This document shows positions 10,510 to 19,200 of a stretch of 64,000 bases of DNA, in pieces. The stretch comes from Streptomyces exfoliatus (GTDB lineage Bacteria > Actinomycetota > Actinomycetes > Streptomycetales > Streptomycetaceae): the NCBI RefSeq assembly GCF_000725545.1, contig NZ_JNZP01000001.1, positions 496,001 through 560,000 on the forward strand. The letters are read 5' to 3'. The position numbers and the translations under genes were made by a program. The notes under the pieces are model-generated. The model was given only the letters and a program-made list of their open reading frames with translations, was not told where the DNA came from and searched no databases. The first letter of the stretch is position 1, and each line of letters opens with the position of its first letter.

Positions 10510-12024
10510 ATGACGAGCAGCACCGAGACCACCGCCACCAGCACCACCCCGCAGGTTGCGGTCAACGACATCGGTAACGAGGAAGCCTTCCTCGCCGCGA
10601 TCGACGAGACGATCAAGTACTTCAACGACGGCGACATCGTCGACGGCGTCATCGTGAAGGTCGACCGGGACGAGGTCCTGCTCGACATCGGTTACAAGAC
10701 CGAAGGTGTGATCCCGAGCCGCGAGCTCTCGATCAAGCACGACGTCGACCCGAACGAGGTCGTCAAGGTCGGCGACGAGATCGAGGCCCTTGTTCTCCAG
10801 AAGGAGGACAAGGAAGGTCGCCTCATCCTGTCCAAGAAGCGCGCTCAGTACGAGCGTGCCTGGGGCACGATCGAGAAGATCAAGGAAGAAGACGGCATCG
10901 TCACCGGTACCGTCATCGAGGTCGTCAAGGGTGGTCTCATCCTCGACATCGGCCTCCGTGGCTTCCTGCCGGCCTCTCTCGTCGAGATGCGTCGCGTCCG
11001 CGACCTCCAGCCCTACGTGGGCAAGGAGCTCGAGGCGAAGATCATCGAGCTGGACAAGAACCGCAACAACGTGGTCCTGTCCCGCCGTGCCTGGCTCGAG
11101 CAGACCCAGTCCGAGGTTCGCCAGACCTTCCTCACGACCCTGCAGAAGGGTCAGGTCCGCTCCGGCGTCGTCTCCTCGATCGTCAACTTCGGTGCCTTCG
11201 TGGACCTGGGTGGCGTCGACGGCCTCGTGCACGTCTCCGAGCTGTCCTGGAAGCACATCGACCACCCGTCCGAGGTTGTCGAGGTCGGCCAGGAGGTCAC
11301 CGTCGAGGTTCTCGACGTGGACATGGACCGCGAGCGTGTCTCCCTGTCGCTGAAGGCGACGCAGGAGGACCCGTGGCAGCAGTTCGCCCGGACCCACCAG
11401 ATCGGTCAGGTCGTCCCGGGTAAGGTCACCAAGCTGGTTCCGTTCGGTGCGTTCGTCCGCGTGGACGAGGGCATCGAGGGTCTGGTCCACATCTCCGAGC
11501 TGGCCGAGCGCCACGTGGAGATCCCGGAGCAGGTCGTCCAGGTCAACGACGAGATCTTCGTCAAGGTCATCGACATCGACCTCGAGCGTCGTCGCATCAG
11601 CCTCTCGCTGAAGCAGGCCAACGAGTCCTTCGGTGCCGACCCGGCCTCGGTCGAGTTCGACCCGACCCTGTACGGCATGGCCGCGTCCTACGACGACCAG
11701 GGCAACTACATCTACCCCGAGGGCTTCGACCCCGAGACCAACGACTGGCTCGAGGGCTTCGAGACCCAGCGCGAGGCCTGGGAGACCCAGTACGCCGAGG
11801 CGCAGGCTCGTTTCGAGCAGCACCAGGCTCAGGTCATCAAGTCCCGCGAGGCCGACGAGGCCGCTGCTGCCGAGGGCGCTGCCGCCCCGGCCGCCGGTGG
11901 CAACGCCGGTGCGGGCATCTCGGGTGGTTCGTACTCCTCGGAGTCGGACGACACCTCCGGCGCCCTGGCGTCGGACGAGGCGCTTGCCGCCCTGCGCGAG
12001 AAGCTGGCCGGCGGCCAGAGCTGA
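10510..12024 (+). CDS. rpsA: 30S ribosomal protein S1
   Basis: A 504-residue protein with four clear S1 RNA-binding modules (about residues 35-105, 125-190, 207-275 and 292-361), each with the G-x-V or F-G-A-F-V-x-L core and a V-H-I/V-S-E-L motif. Actinobacterial S1 usually has four domains instead of the six of E. coli. The acidic, Ala/Gly-rich tail is typical. It binds mRNA on the small subunit and aids initiation on structured leaders. ATG at 10510 follows CGGAG 11 bases upstream. Codon use is strongly biased to T/C-ending preferred codons, as expected of a highly expressed gene. Confidence 0.97.
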   Translation: MTSSTETTATSTTPQVAVNDIGNEEAFLAAIDETIKYFNDGDIVDGVIVKVDRDEVLLDIGYKTEGVIPSRELSIKHDVDPNEVVKVGDEIEALVLQKEDKEGRLILSKKRAQYERAWGTIEKIKEEDGIVTGTVIEVVKGGLILDIGLRGFLPASLVEMRRVRDLQPYVGKELEAKIIELDKNRNNVVLSRRAWLEQTQSEVRQTFLTTLQKGQVRSGVVSSIVNFGAFVDLGGVDGLVHVSELSWKHIDHPSEVVEVGQEVTVEVLDVDMDRERVSLSLKATQEDPWQQFARTHQIGQVVPGKVTKLVPFGAFVRVDEGIEGLVHISELAERHVEIPEQVVQVNDEIFVKVIDIDLERRRISLSLKQANESFGADPASVEFDPTLYGMAASYDDQGNYIYPEGFDPETNDWLEGFETQREAWETQYAEAQARFEQHQAQVIKSREADEAAAAEGAAAPAAGGNAGAGISGGSYSSESDDTSGALASDEALAALREKLAGGQS

Positions 12025-12041
12025 ACAGGCTCTCCGCTGAG

Positions 12042-12056
12042 CGCTAGCCGCTAGCG
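12042..12056. repeat. short inverted repeat downstream of rpsA
   Basis: CGCTAG-CCG-CTAGCG, 18 bases after the rpsA stop codon and just ahead of the main terminator. It may be a minor hairpin. Confidence 0.4.
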
Positions 12057-12059
12057 AAT

Positions 12060-12093
12060 CGAGGCCCGCTTCCCTTCGGGGGAGCGGGCCTCG
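12060..12093 (+). terminator. strong terminator after rpsA
   Basis: A 15-bp stem with one G-T wobble and a stable TTCG tetraloop, 36 bases past the rpsA stop. It probably works in both directions, since the convergent beta-helix gene ends at 12139. Confidence 0.8.
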
Positions 12094-12138
12094 GTCATGT
12101 CCGGGCGGTGCCGGCCTTTCCGGGTGCCGCCGGTCGGT

Positions 12139-13086
12139 TCAGGGCGTGACGGGGATGTTCGTCAGGCCGTTCCCGCCGGTCACCGTGTTCGAGGCGTACA
12201 CCGTGGTCGGGCAGGAGCCGCTCCGGTTGGTCACGTTGATCGCGAGGCGCTGCGGCCCGGTCGCGCCCGTCAGGTCCGCGTGGTTGTTCCGGAAGACGGT
12301 CCCGCAGCCCCAGCCGCTCTGCTGGCTGTGGGTCTCGAAGCCGTTGTTCGTCGTGTTGACGCCGGTGTTGTCCGCCACGAGGACGCCGTTGCCCTTCACG
12401 TCGACCCAGGAGTCGTCGTAGTTGGCGCCGGTCAGCCCGCGCCCGTCGAAGGTGTTGCCGACGATCCGCGCCCCGGTGGTGCCCTCCTTGATGTCGACGC
12501 TCTCGCCGCCGACGTCCGGCCCGATGACGTTGCCGAGGATCTGCGCGTTGTCGCTCCGGTCGCCGAGGGTGTTCGCGGAGCCGACGTAGATCCCCTCGCC
12601 CATGCCCCGGCCGTCGTTCCCCGTGTCGTAGATCCGGGAGTTCCTGATGACGCCGTTGCTGCTGGAGTTGCGGAAGTGCACGCCCTCCATGTCCAGGCCG
12701 TGCACGGTCACCCCGTCGATCACCACGCCGTTCGCGGCGTCCGCCATGATCCCCTTCTGGCCGCCGGTCACGGTGAGGCCGGCGACCGTCCAGTACGAGG
12801 CGCCGTTGAGGTGCAGTCCGTAGCCGCCGCCTGCGGTCAGGACCGCGCGGGAGGAGCCGGTCAGGGTGATCCGGGCCGAGGAGGTGCCCGGGGTCGTGGC
12901 CTTGAAGTTCCCGGTGTAGGTGCCGTCCGCGAGGCGGATCGTGTCGCCGGGGCGGGCGTTGGTGAGCGCGGTCTTCAGCTGGGCGGCGGTCGAGACGTCG
13001 ACGGTCGCCGCCGAGGCGGGGGTCGTGACGAGGGGGACGGCGAGGAGCGCCGGGAGGAGGGGGAGGAGCAACGTCCGGGTGCGCAT
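12139..13086 (-). CDS. secreted right-handed parallel beta-helix protein
   Basis: A 315-residue exported protein. The signal peptide (residues 1-26, ending A-S-A) fixes the start at ATG 13086; a GTG at 13131 would put 15 polar residues in front of it. The body shows repeated N-N / V-I-D-G-V / G-I-x-N turns of parallel beta-helix (PbH1) repeats, and the first strand T-A-A-Q-L-K-T-A-L with [12 protein letters not shown] is typical of pectate-lyase-like or chondroitinase-like folds. Two late cysteines may form a disulfide. The likely target is an extracellular polysaccharide, not identifiable from sequence. It has a consensus promoter and a DasR-like site upstream. Confidence 0.85.
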   Translation of the reverse strand: MRTRTLLLPLLPALLAVPLVTTPASAATVDVSTAAQLKTALTNARPGDTIRLADGTYTGNFKATTPGTSSARITLTGSSRAVLTAGGGYGLHLNGASYWTVAGLTVTGGQKGIMADAANGVVIDGVTVHGLDMEGVHFRNSSSNGVIRNSRIYDTGNDGRGMGEGIYVGSANTLGDRSDNAQILGNVIGPDVGGESVDIKEGTTGARIVGNTFDGRGLTGANYDDSWVDVKGNGVLVADNTGVNTTNNGFETHSQQSGWGCGTVFRNNHADLTGATGPQRLAINVTNRSGSCPTTVYASNTVTGGNGLTNIPVTP

Positions 13087-13166
13087 GGGTTCCGTGCGGT
13101 GTGGGGAGCGAGGGTGTTCCTGTATGTGCACGATGACCGAGATGCTGAACGCGATGCTGTCCCGAG

Positions 13167-13195
13167 ACGGTAGGGAGAGGCTGTGGACATGTCAA
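13167..13195 (-). promoter_or_regulatory. vegetative promoter of the beta-helix gene
   Basis: On the minus strand TTGACA (13190-13195), a 17-base spacer and TACCGT (13167-13172) form a near-consensus promoter about 80 bases upstream of the beta-helix start. Confidence 0.65.
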
Positions 13196-13208
13196 GGTCT
13201 GGACCAGT
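13193..13208. promoter_or_regulatory. DasR-responsive-element-like site
   Basis: CAAGGTCTGGACCAGT matches 12 of 16 positions of the DasR element ACTGGTCTAGACCAGT, with the GGTCT/GACCA core intact. It overlaps the -35 region of the beta-helix promoter, a fitting place for a repressor. DasR controls N-acetylglucosamine and chitin utilisation; this assignment is by similarity only. Confidence 0.45.
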
Positions 13209-13309
13209 GGTCGGAGTTGGTCCCGCTCCGCCCCGGAAGATCGCGCGGCGTGGGAATGGCGGTGCCGCACGAGACGTTCCCAGAGAGAACACGAGGAGGA
13301 GCGGTAATC

Positions 13310-14248
13310 GTGCTTGATCCCCAGGATTTGTACGAATGGGACGCGAAGGGCCTGGCCGTCGTCGACCTCGCCCTGGCGCAGGAGTCGGCCGGGCTGGTCA
13401 TGCTGTACCACTTCGACGGCTACATCGACGCGGGCGAGACCGGCGAGCAGATCATCGAGCGCGTGCTCGACACACTGCCCCACCAGCTGGTCGCCCGATT
13501 CGACCACGACCGGCTCGTGGACTACCGCGCCCGCAGACCGCTGCTGACCTTCCGGCGCGACCGATGGACGGCGTACGAGACGCCGTCCATCGAGGTCCAC
13601 CTCGTCCAGGACGCCACCGGCGCGCCCTTCCTCGTCCTCTCCGGCCCCGAGCCGGACGTGGAGTGGGAGCGGTTCGCCGCCGCCGTCCGCCAGGTCGTCG
13701 AGCGTCTCGGAGTGCGCCTCTCCGTCAACTTCCACGGCATCCCCATGGGTGTGCCGCACACGCGCCCCGTGGGTCTCACGCCGCACGGCAGCCGCACCGA
13801 CCTCATGCCGGGCCACCGCAGCCCGTTCGACGAGGCCCAGGTTCCCGGCAGTGCCGAGTCCCTCCTCGAGTACCGGCTCACCGAGTCCGGCCACGACACC
13901 CTCGGTGTCGCCGCGCACGTGCCGCACTACGTCGCCCGGTCCCCGTACCCGGACGCCGCCCTGAGCGTCCTCGAAGCCGTCACGGCCGCCACCGGCCTCG
14001 TCCTTCCCGCCGTCGCCCATGCCCTGCGGACGGAGGCCCGGCGCACCCAGACCGAGATCGACCGCCAGATCGGCGAGGGCGACGAGGAGCTGGTCGCACT
14101 CGTGCAGGGCCTTGAGCACCAGTACGACGCGGTGGCCGGGGCCGAGACCCGCGGCAGCCTGGTCGCCGAACCGGTCGACCTGCCGTCGGCGGACGAGCTG
14201 GGCCGCGAGTTCGAGCGCTTCCTCGCCGAGCGAGAGGGCGACTCCTGA
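13310..14248 (+). CDS. PAC2 family protein
   Basis: A 312-residue cytoplasmic protein of the PAC2 (proteasome assembly chaperone 2-like) family, recognisable from [13 protein letters not shown] at the start, the central [13 protein letters not shown] and the S-A-x-S-L-L-E-Y-R-L region. Actinobacteria with 20S proteasomes carry such proteins, but whether they assist proteasome assembly is not shown. GTG at 13310 follows GGAGGAG at 10 bases. A coiled, acidic C-terminus (about 255-312) is typical. Confidence 0.88.
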   Translation: MLDPQDLYEWDAKGLAVVDLALAQESAGLVMLYHFDGYIDAGETGEQIIERVLDTLPHQLVARFDHDRLVDYRARRPLLTFRRDRWTAYETPSIEVHLVQDATGAPFLVLSGPEPDVEWERFAAAVRQVVERLGVRLSVNFHGIPMGVPHTRPVGLTPHGSRTDLMPGHRSPFDEAQVPGSAESLLEYRLTESGHDTLGVAAHVPHYVARSPYPDAALSVLEAVTAATGLVLPAVAHALRTEARRTQTEIDRQIGEGDEELVALVQGLEHQYDAVAGAETRGSLVAEPVDLPSADELGREFERFLAEREGDS

Positions 14249-14290
14249 CCCGCCCGCGGCACGCCCAGGACATCCCCTAAGCTGCCGCTC

Positions 14291-14896
14291 ATGCTGAAGG
14301 TGGGCCTGACCGGCGGGATCGGCGCCGGCAAGAGCGAAGTGTCACGGCTGCTCGTCTCGTACGGGGCCGTGCTGATCGACGCGGACCGGATCGCCCGCGA
14401 GGTCGTCGAGCCCGGCACTCCGGGGCTCGCGGCCGTCGTCGCGGCCTTCGGGGACGGCGTCCTCACCGAGGACGGGGCGCTCGACCGGCCGAAGCTCGGC
14501 TCCGTCGTGTTCGCCGACGCCGACCGCCTCGCCACGCTCAACGCCATCGTGCACCCCCTGGTGGGGGCGCGGTCGGCTGAGCTGGAGAGCAGGGCCGGTA
14601 GGGGAGACGTCGTCGTCCACGACGTACCCCTGCTCGCCGAGAACGGCCTCGCGCCCCTGTACGACCTGGTCGTCGTCGTGGACGCGTCCCCGGAGACCCG
14701 GCTCGACCGGCTCGTACGGCTGCGCGGCATGGCCGAGTCCGAGGCACGGGCCCGGATGGCGGCCCAGGCCACGCGTGAGCAGAGGCTGGCCGTGGCCGAC
14801 CTCGTGATCGACAACGACGGACCTCTCGACGCCCTCGAACCGCAGGTGCGGAAGGTCTGGGACGAGCTGGAGCGCAGGGCCGCGGACGCCGCCTAG
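14291..14896 (+). CDS. coaE: dephospho-CoA kinase
   Basis: A 201-residue enzyme for the last step of coenzyme A synthesis: ATP-dependent phosphorylation of the 3'-hydroxyl of dephospho-CoA. Walker A is G-G-I-G-A-G-K-S (residues 8-15), followed by the conserved [21 protein letters not shown] and R-x-x-R/Q lid residues. Length is that of the family. There is no ribosome-binding site, but TAAGCT lies 7 bases before the ATG, so the mRNA may be leaderless. Confidence 0.97.
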   Translation: MLKVGLTGGIGAGKSEVSRLLVSYGAVLIDADRIAREVVEPGTPGLAAVVAAFGDGVLTEDGALDRPKLGSVVFADADRLATLNAIVHPLVGARSAELESRAGRGDVVVHDVPLLAENGLAPLYDLVVVVDASPETRLDRLVRLRGMAESEARARMAAQATREQRLAVADLVIDNDGPLDALEPQVRKVWDELERRAADAA

Positions 14897-14996
14897 GACG
14901 GGCCGCGGGAGCCGTCGCGGGGCCCCGCCGAGCGCTGTCGGTGGAATGCGGGGGTCGGGTCCGGTGTTCAACCACCGGATCGAGGGGAAGGATGCC

Positions 14997-15368
14997 ATGG
15001 TGGCCGACAGAAACCCGGAAACGCATGTCATCGACTTCCGCGCCGCCGAGCACCTGCTGGCCGCGCGGGACCCTCGGGGCGCGGTGAAGCTGCTGGACTC
15101 GGTGATCGCCGCCCACCCCGAGAACACGGCGGCGCGTCTGCTGCGGGCCCGTGCGTTCTTCGCCGCCGCGCAGCTGCGTCCCGCCCAGCTGGAGTTCGAG
15201 CTGGTCCTGGAGCGCGAGCCGGACAACGCGTTCGCGCACTTCGCGCTGGCCCGCACCTTCGAGCGCTCGGGGCAGACGGCCCAGGCCACCCGGCACTTCC
15301 GCCTCGCCGCCGCGCTCGACCCGAAGCCGGAGTACCTCCAGGCGGCGGGGTTCGACACGGAGAAGTAG
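14997..15368 (+). CDS. tetratricopeptide repeat protein
   Basis: A 123-residue protein made of about three TPR helical hairpins (A-A-E-H-L-L-A-A-R-D-P-R-G-A, then A-A-R-L-L-R-A-R-A-F-F-A, then A-F-A-H-F-A-L-A-R-T-F-E-R). TPR repeats bind peptides or partner proteins; no enzymatic domain is present. ATG at 14997 is preferred because GAGGGGAAGG precedes it. It follows coaE by 100 bases and may be in the same transcription unit. Small TPR proteins at this position are common in streptomycetes; function unknown. Confidence 0.82.
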   Translation: MVADRNPETHVIDFRAAEHLLAARDPRGAVKLLDSVIAAHPENTAARLLRARAFFAAAQLRPAQLEFELVLEREPDNAFAHFALARTFERSGQTAQATRHFRLAAALDPKPEYLQAAGFDTEK

Positions 15369-15383
15369 CGGCGGGCAGGGCGC

Positions 15384-15653
15384 TCAGCGCCCCGTGCCCC
15401 CGTGGTCCGGTTCGTACGGAGGGATGTTCCGCCCCGGCTGCCAGTGCGGACCCTGGTGGAGGTGGCGCAGCACCAACGCCAGGTCGCACACGACCACCAG
15501 GAAGAGCACCCCGCATGCCGCGGCCCAGCCGGGGCGGCCCACCAGCGAGAACACGGTCGTGCCGAAGGCGGCCCAGAGCAGTCCCCACACACTCAGCCAG
15601 AACCGCAGGCGCAGTGCGCTGCGCGCGGTCGCCGGCTCGTTCCCGGTACGCAT
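15384..15653 (-). CDS. DUF6343-like small membrane protein
   Basis: An 89-residue protein beginning M-R-T-G-N-E-P-A-T-A-R-S-A-L-R-L-R, which I recognise as typical of DUF6343. Two hydrophobic segments (about 18-36 and 42-62) suggest a hairpin in the membrane with both ends on the same side. GGGAG lies 12 bases before the ATG. A GTG at 15689 would add 12 residues but has no suitable ribosome-binding site. Function unknown. Convergent with the TPR gene. Confidence 0.7.
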   Translation of the reverse strand: MRTGNEPATARSALRLRFWLSVWGLLWAAFGTTVFSLVGRPGWAAACGVLFLVVVCDLALVLRHLHQGPHWQPGRNIPPYEPDHGGTGR

Positions 15654-15752
15654 GACGGTCACCGTCTCCCGTCGGAGCCTCTGGGGCACTTCCAGGATGG
15701 ACCCCGGGACGGGGCCGAGGGAACCGCGCGGGAGGTGGCCGGGCGTGCGCTC

Positions 15753-16088
15753 TCAGTGGACGACGCTGTAGCTGCGCCAGGGCAGGGTCCCCGGCACGAT
15801 CTCGTCGCCGCTGTTGGTGGGCAGGTACCTGGAGTTCTTGCCCTTACAGTCGCGCGTCGGGTACAGCACGATGTCGACCAGGGTGTTGTTCTCGACCTTC
15901 GTCGCGCCGCTCGGGGCGAGGCGGTGGCAGCCGTTCACCGAGGGGCTCGTCACCATCACCCCCAGCTCACGCCCGGTCTCGTACTCGATCGTGCCCACGG
16001 CGGTGCGGCCGAGACCCGAACAACCGGCGACGGTGAGAGTGAGCAGCACGGCCCCGGTGGCGGTCGTGAGACGCCGGTGAACGGACAT
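15753..16088 (-). CDS. small putative lipoprotein
   Basis: A 111-residue protein with a lipoprotein signal: basic start (M-S-V-H-R-R), hydrophobic core and lipobox V-A-G-C at about residues 22-25, so the mature protein would be lipid-anchored outside the membrane. ATG at 16088 has GAGGATC upstream. Two further cysteines could pair. I do not recognise the family. It lies between DUF6343 (same strand) and the divergent SNF2 operon. Confidence 0.7.
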   Translation of the reverse strand: MSVHRRLTTATGAVLLTLTVAGCSGLGRTAVGTIEYETGRELGVMVTSPSVNGCHRLAPSGATKVENNTLVDIVLYPTRDCKGKNSRYLPTNSGDEIVPGTLPWRSYSVVH

Positions 16089-16250
16089 GGGCGGATCCTC
16101 TTCTGTGGTGGCGCTGAGACGGATGCGGCGGTGGTGCGGCGGCGGTGCGGTGGCGGGCTCCGTGGCGGAGGAGTTCCAGGCCACCTTCCCGCCCTCCGGG
16201 CCCGGTGTCATCCGCTGCTGGGCCGCCCGGGGGAGCCCGCCTGGCGGCCG

Positions 16251-16273
16251 TTGTCAGACCCCACCCGTAAGGT
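16251..16273 (+). promoter_or_regulatory. RecA-NDp/PafBC-like promoter of the SNF2-SWIM operon (two mismatches)
   Basis: TTGTCAGAC, an 8-base spacer and TAAGGT match the TTGTCRGTG-N8-TAnnnT pattern at 7 of 9 bases in the upstream element, with correct spacing and -10. The start codon is 48 bases downstream, with a ribosome-binding site between. Confidence 0.5.
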
Positions 16274-16320
16274 CGGAGGTCAGGTCGAGGATCGTCACCC
16301 GGTGGGAGGAGCGCGCAGCC

Positions 16321-19200
16321 GTGACACAGCCCTGGATCACCGTCGCCGCCGTCTTCCTGCCGGCCGCACTGCCGCGCGAGGGCCGGGTCGCCTTCTGGGC
16401 CCCGGACGGCGGCGCGCTGCCCGATCCGGCGGGGAGCGGAGCGGAGCGCGTCGAGCTGACCGTCGCCCGGCGGCACGGCAGCGGCGCCCGGGGGCGCGCG
16501 GTCCCCGCGCTCACGCTGCCCGTCGACGCCGCGCTGCCCCATCTCGTCGCGGCCCGCCACCATCCGGCCGCCCACCCGGCGACCGCAGGCTGGGGCGCCG
16601 CCGCCCTGCACGCCCTGCACCTGGCGGCCCGCGGCCGAATGCTTCCGGGGCTGACCGCCGACGACCTGGACGCCTGGCGGGCCGGGCCGCTGGACGCCGA
16701 CGACATCGCCCATCTGCGGGCCGTCGCCGCCGCCCTGCCGTACGAGGCGCACGCCGTGCCCGTCCCGGGGCCCGGCCCGCTGCGGCTGCCCGATCCCGAG
16801 GCGCTCGTGCGCGCCTTCCTCGACGCGGTCGCCGACGTGCTGCCCCGCACCCCGGCCGCCGCGCACGCGGTGGGGGCGCCCTTCGCCTCCCGCGAGCCGC
16901 AGCACCTGCCCCGCGCGCGGGCCTGGGCCGCGGAGGCGGCCGCCGGGATGGACGCGGGTGTCCGTGTCTCGCTCCGCCTGGACCTCTCGGCGTACGAACT
17001 CTTCGACACGGCCGCCGGTGATCCGGCCGACGGGGCCGATGGGGCCCACGGGGCGGACGAGAGGCCGCGCGGCGAGCGCCATGCCGCCGCCGCGCTCCTC
17101 CAGGTCCACAGCCTCGCCGACCCGACCCTCGTCATCGACGCCGCGGCCCTGTGGGCGGGGGACGGCGACCACTTCGGGCCCCGCGCCCGGATCGACGCCG
17201 TCCTCGCGCTGCGCCGGGCCGCCCGCGTCTGGGCCCCGCTCGCCCGGCTCCTGGAGCGGGACGTGCCCGATGTCCTCGCCGTCACCGAGGACGAGCTGTA
17301 CGAGCTGCTCGGCCCCGCCTCCGCCCGGCTCGCCGACGCCGGCGTCGCCGTCCACTGGCCCCGCGAGCTGGCCCGTTCGCTCAGCGCCTCCGCCGTCGTC
17401 CGGGCCGGCCACACCGCACCCGGGTCCGCGACCGACGGCACCGCCTTCTTCGACAGCGAGGAACTCCTCCGGTTCAACTGGCAGCTGGCCCTCGACGGCG
17501 ATCCGCTCACCGAGCGCGAGATGGACCTGCTCGCCGAGGCCCATCGGCCCGTCGTGCGCCTCCGCGACCAGTGGGTCGTCGTCGACCCCGACCTCGTCCG
17601 CAAGGCGCGCAAGCGGGAGCTGGGCCTGCTCGAACCGGTCGACGCCCTCGCCGTCGCCCTCACCGGCACCGCGGAGGTGGACGGCGAGACCGTGCCCGCC
17701 GTCCCCGTCGGGGCGCTCGCGGCGCTCCGCGACCGGCTCCTCGCGGGACCCGAGGACGTGCAGGCCCCGCCCGGTCTCACGGCCACCCTCCGTGACTACC
17801 AGCTGCGCGGCCTCGCCTGGCTCGACCTGATGACCTCGCTCGGTCTCGGCGGCTGCCTCGCCGACGACATGGGCCTCGGCAAGACCATCACCCTCATCGC
17901 CCTCCATCTGCGCCGCGCCCGCCGGGCCCCCACCCTCGTCGTCTGTCCGGCCTCCCTGCTCGGCAACTGGCAGCGGGAGGTGGGGAAGTTCGCCCCCGGC
18001 GTGCCCGTCCGACGCTTCCACGGCGCCGAGCGGGACCTCGACGGCGCCGAGGGCGGCTTCGTCCTCACCACGTACGGCACCCTGCGCACGAGCGCCGCCC
18101 AACTGGCCGAGCGGGAGTGGGGGATGGTCGTCGCGGACGAGGCCCAGCACGTCAAGAACCCGTTCTCCGCGACCGCGAAGGCGCTGCGCGAGATCCCCGC
18201 GCCCGCCCGGGTCGCCCTCACCGGTACCCCCGTGGAGAACAACCTCTCCGAGCTGTGGGCCCTCCTCGACTGGACCACCCCCGGTCTCCTGGGCCCGCTC
18301 AAGGCCTTCCGTTCCCGGCACGCCCGCGCCGTGGAGAACCACGAGGAGATCGAGCACGAGGAGGCCGTCGAGCGGCTCGCCCGGCTCGTGCGGCCCTTCC
18401 TGCTGCGCCGCCGCAAGTCCGACCCCGGCATCGTCCCCGAGCTGCCGCCCAAGACCGAGTCCGACCATCCCGTCTCCCTCACCCGCGAACAGGCCTCGCT
18501 CTACGAGGCGGTGGTCCGCGAGACCATGGCGCAGATCGAGGAGGCGCGGGGCATGGCCCGCCGGGGCCTCGTCATGAAGCTGCTGACCTCGCTCAAGCAG
18601 ATCTGCAACCACCCCGCGCAGTACCTGAAGGAACAGGCGCCGCGCGGCAGCGGCACCGCGCGGCTCGCCGGCCGCTCCGGGAAGCTCGCCCTGCTCGACG
18701 AACTCCTCGACACGATCCTCGCCGAGGACGGGTCGGTGCTCGTCTTCACCCAGTACGTGTCGATGGCACGGCTCCTCGCCGACCATCTGGCCGCGCGCGG
18801 CATCCAGACCCAACTCCTCCACGGCGGAACGCCGGTGGCCGAGCGGGAGCGGATGGTGGACCGCTTCCAGGCCGGTGAGATCCCCGTCTTCCTGCTCTCC
18901 CTCAAGGCCGCGGGCACCGGCCTCAACCTCACCAGGGCCGGTCACGTCGTGCACTACGACCGCTGGTGGAACCCGGCCGTGGAGGAGCAGGCCACCGACC
19001 GCGCCTACCGCATCGGGCAGACCCAGCCGGTGCAGGTCCACCGGCTGGTCGCCGAGGGCACGGTCGAGGACCGGATCGCCGAGATGCTGCGTGCCAAGCG
19101 GGCCCTCGCCGACGCCGTCCTCGGCTCGGGCGAGGCCGCCCTCACCGAACTGACCGACCGGGAGCTCGCCGACCTGGTGTCCCTGAGGAGGCCCTCGTGA
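16321..19200 (+). CDS. SNF2-family DEAD/DEAH-box helicase (HelZ/YwqA-like)
   Basis: A 959-residue protein. The N-terminal half (about 1-450) is a lineage-specific region with the SNF2_assoc type domain. The C-terminal half is a Swi2/Snf2 ATPase: motif I D-D-M-G-L-G-K-T (about 515), motif II D-E-A-Q-H-V-K-N, motif III L-T-G-T-P-V-E-N-N, motif V T-G-L-N-L-T, motif VI Q-A-T-D-R-A-Y-R-I-G-Q. Such ATPases move along duplex DNA and remodel bound proteins. GTG at 16321 follows GGGAGGAG. The stop overlaps the SWIM gene by 4 bases (GTGA), so the two are translated together, as in the ywqA-ywqB pair of Bacillus subtilis and HelZ-type loci of other actinobacteria. Confidence 0.92.
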   Translation: MTQPWITVAAVFLPAALPREGRVAFWAPDGGALPDPAGSGAERVELTVARRHGSGARGRAVPALTLPVDAALPHLVAARHHPAAHPATAGWGAAALHALHLAARGRMLPGLTADDLDAWRAGPLDADDIAHLRAVAAALPYEAHAVPVPGPGPLRLPDPEALVRAFLDAVADVLPRTPAAAHAVGAPFASREPQHLPRARAWAAEAAAGMDAGVRVSLRLDLSAYELFDTAAGDPADGADGAHGADERPRGERHAAAALLQVHSLADPTLVIDAAALWAGDGDHFGPRARIDAVLALRRAARVWAPLARLLERDVPDVLAVTEDELYELLGPASARLADAGVAVHWPRELARSLSASAVVRAGHTAPGSATDGTAFFDSEELLRFNWQLALDGDPLTEREMDLLAEAHRPVVRLRDQWVVVDPDLVRKARKRELGLLEPVDALAVALTGTAEVDGETVPAVPVGALAALRDRLLAGPEDVQAPPGLTATLRDYQLRGLAWLDLMTSLGLGGCLADDMGLGKTITLIALHLRRARRAPTLVVCPASLLGNWQREVGKFAPGVPVRRFHGAERDLDGAEGGFVLTTYGTLRTSAAQLAEREWGMVVADEAQHVKNPFSATAKALREIPAPARVALTGTPVENNLSELWALLDWTTPGLLGPLKAFRSRHARAVENHEEIEHEEAVERLARLVRPFLLRRRKSDPGIVPELPPKTESDHPVSLTREQASLYEAVVRETMAQIEEARGMARRGLVMKLLTSLKQICNHPAQYLKEQAPRGSGTARLAGRSGKLALLDELLDTILAEDGSVLVFTQYVSMARLLADHLAARGIQTQLLHGGTPVAERERMVDRFQAGEIPVFLLSLKAAGTGLNLTRAGHVVHYDRWWNPAVEEQATDRAYRIGQTQPVQVHRLVAEGTVEDRIAEMLRAKRALADAVLGSGEAALTELTDRELADLVSLRRPS

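Noticed and set aside
13087..13131. Upstream GTG start (13131) for the beta-helix protein
   Set aside because: It would bury the signal peptide behind a polar 15-residue extension; ATG 13086 begins directly with the signal sequence.
14934..14965. CTGTCGGTG upstream of the TPR gene as a further PafBC-type promoter
   Set aside because: The position eight bases downstream reads GGGTCG, not TAnnnT, so the -10 is missing.
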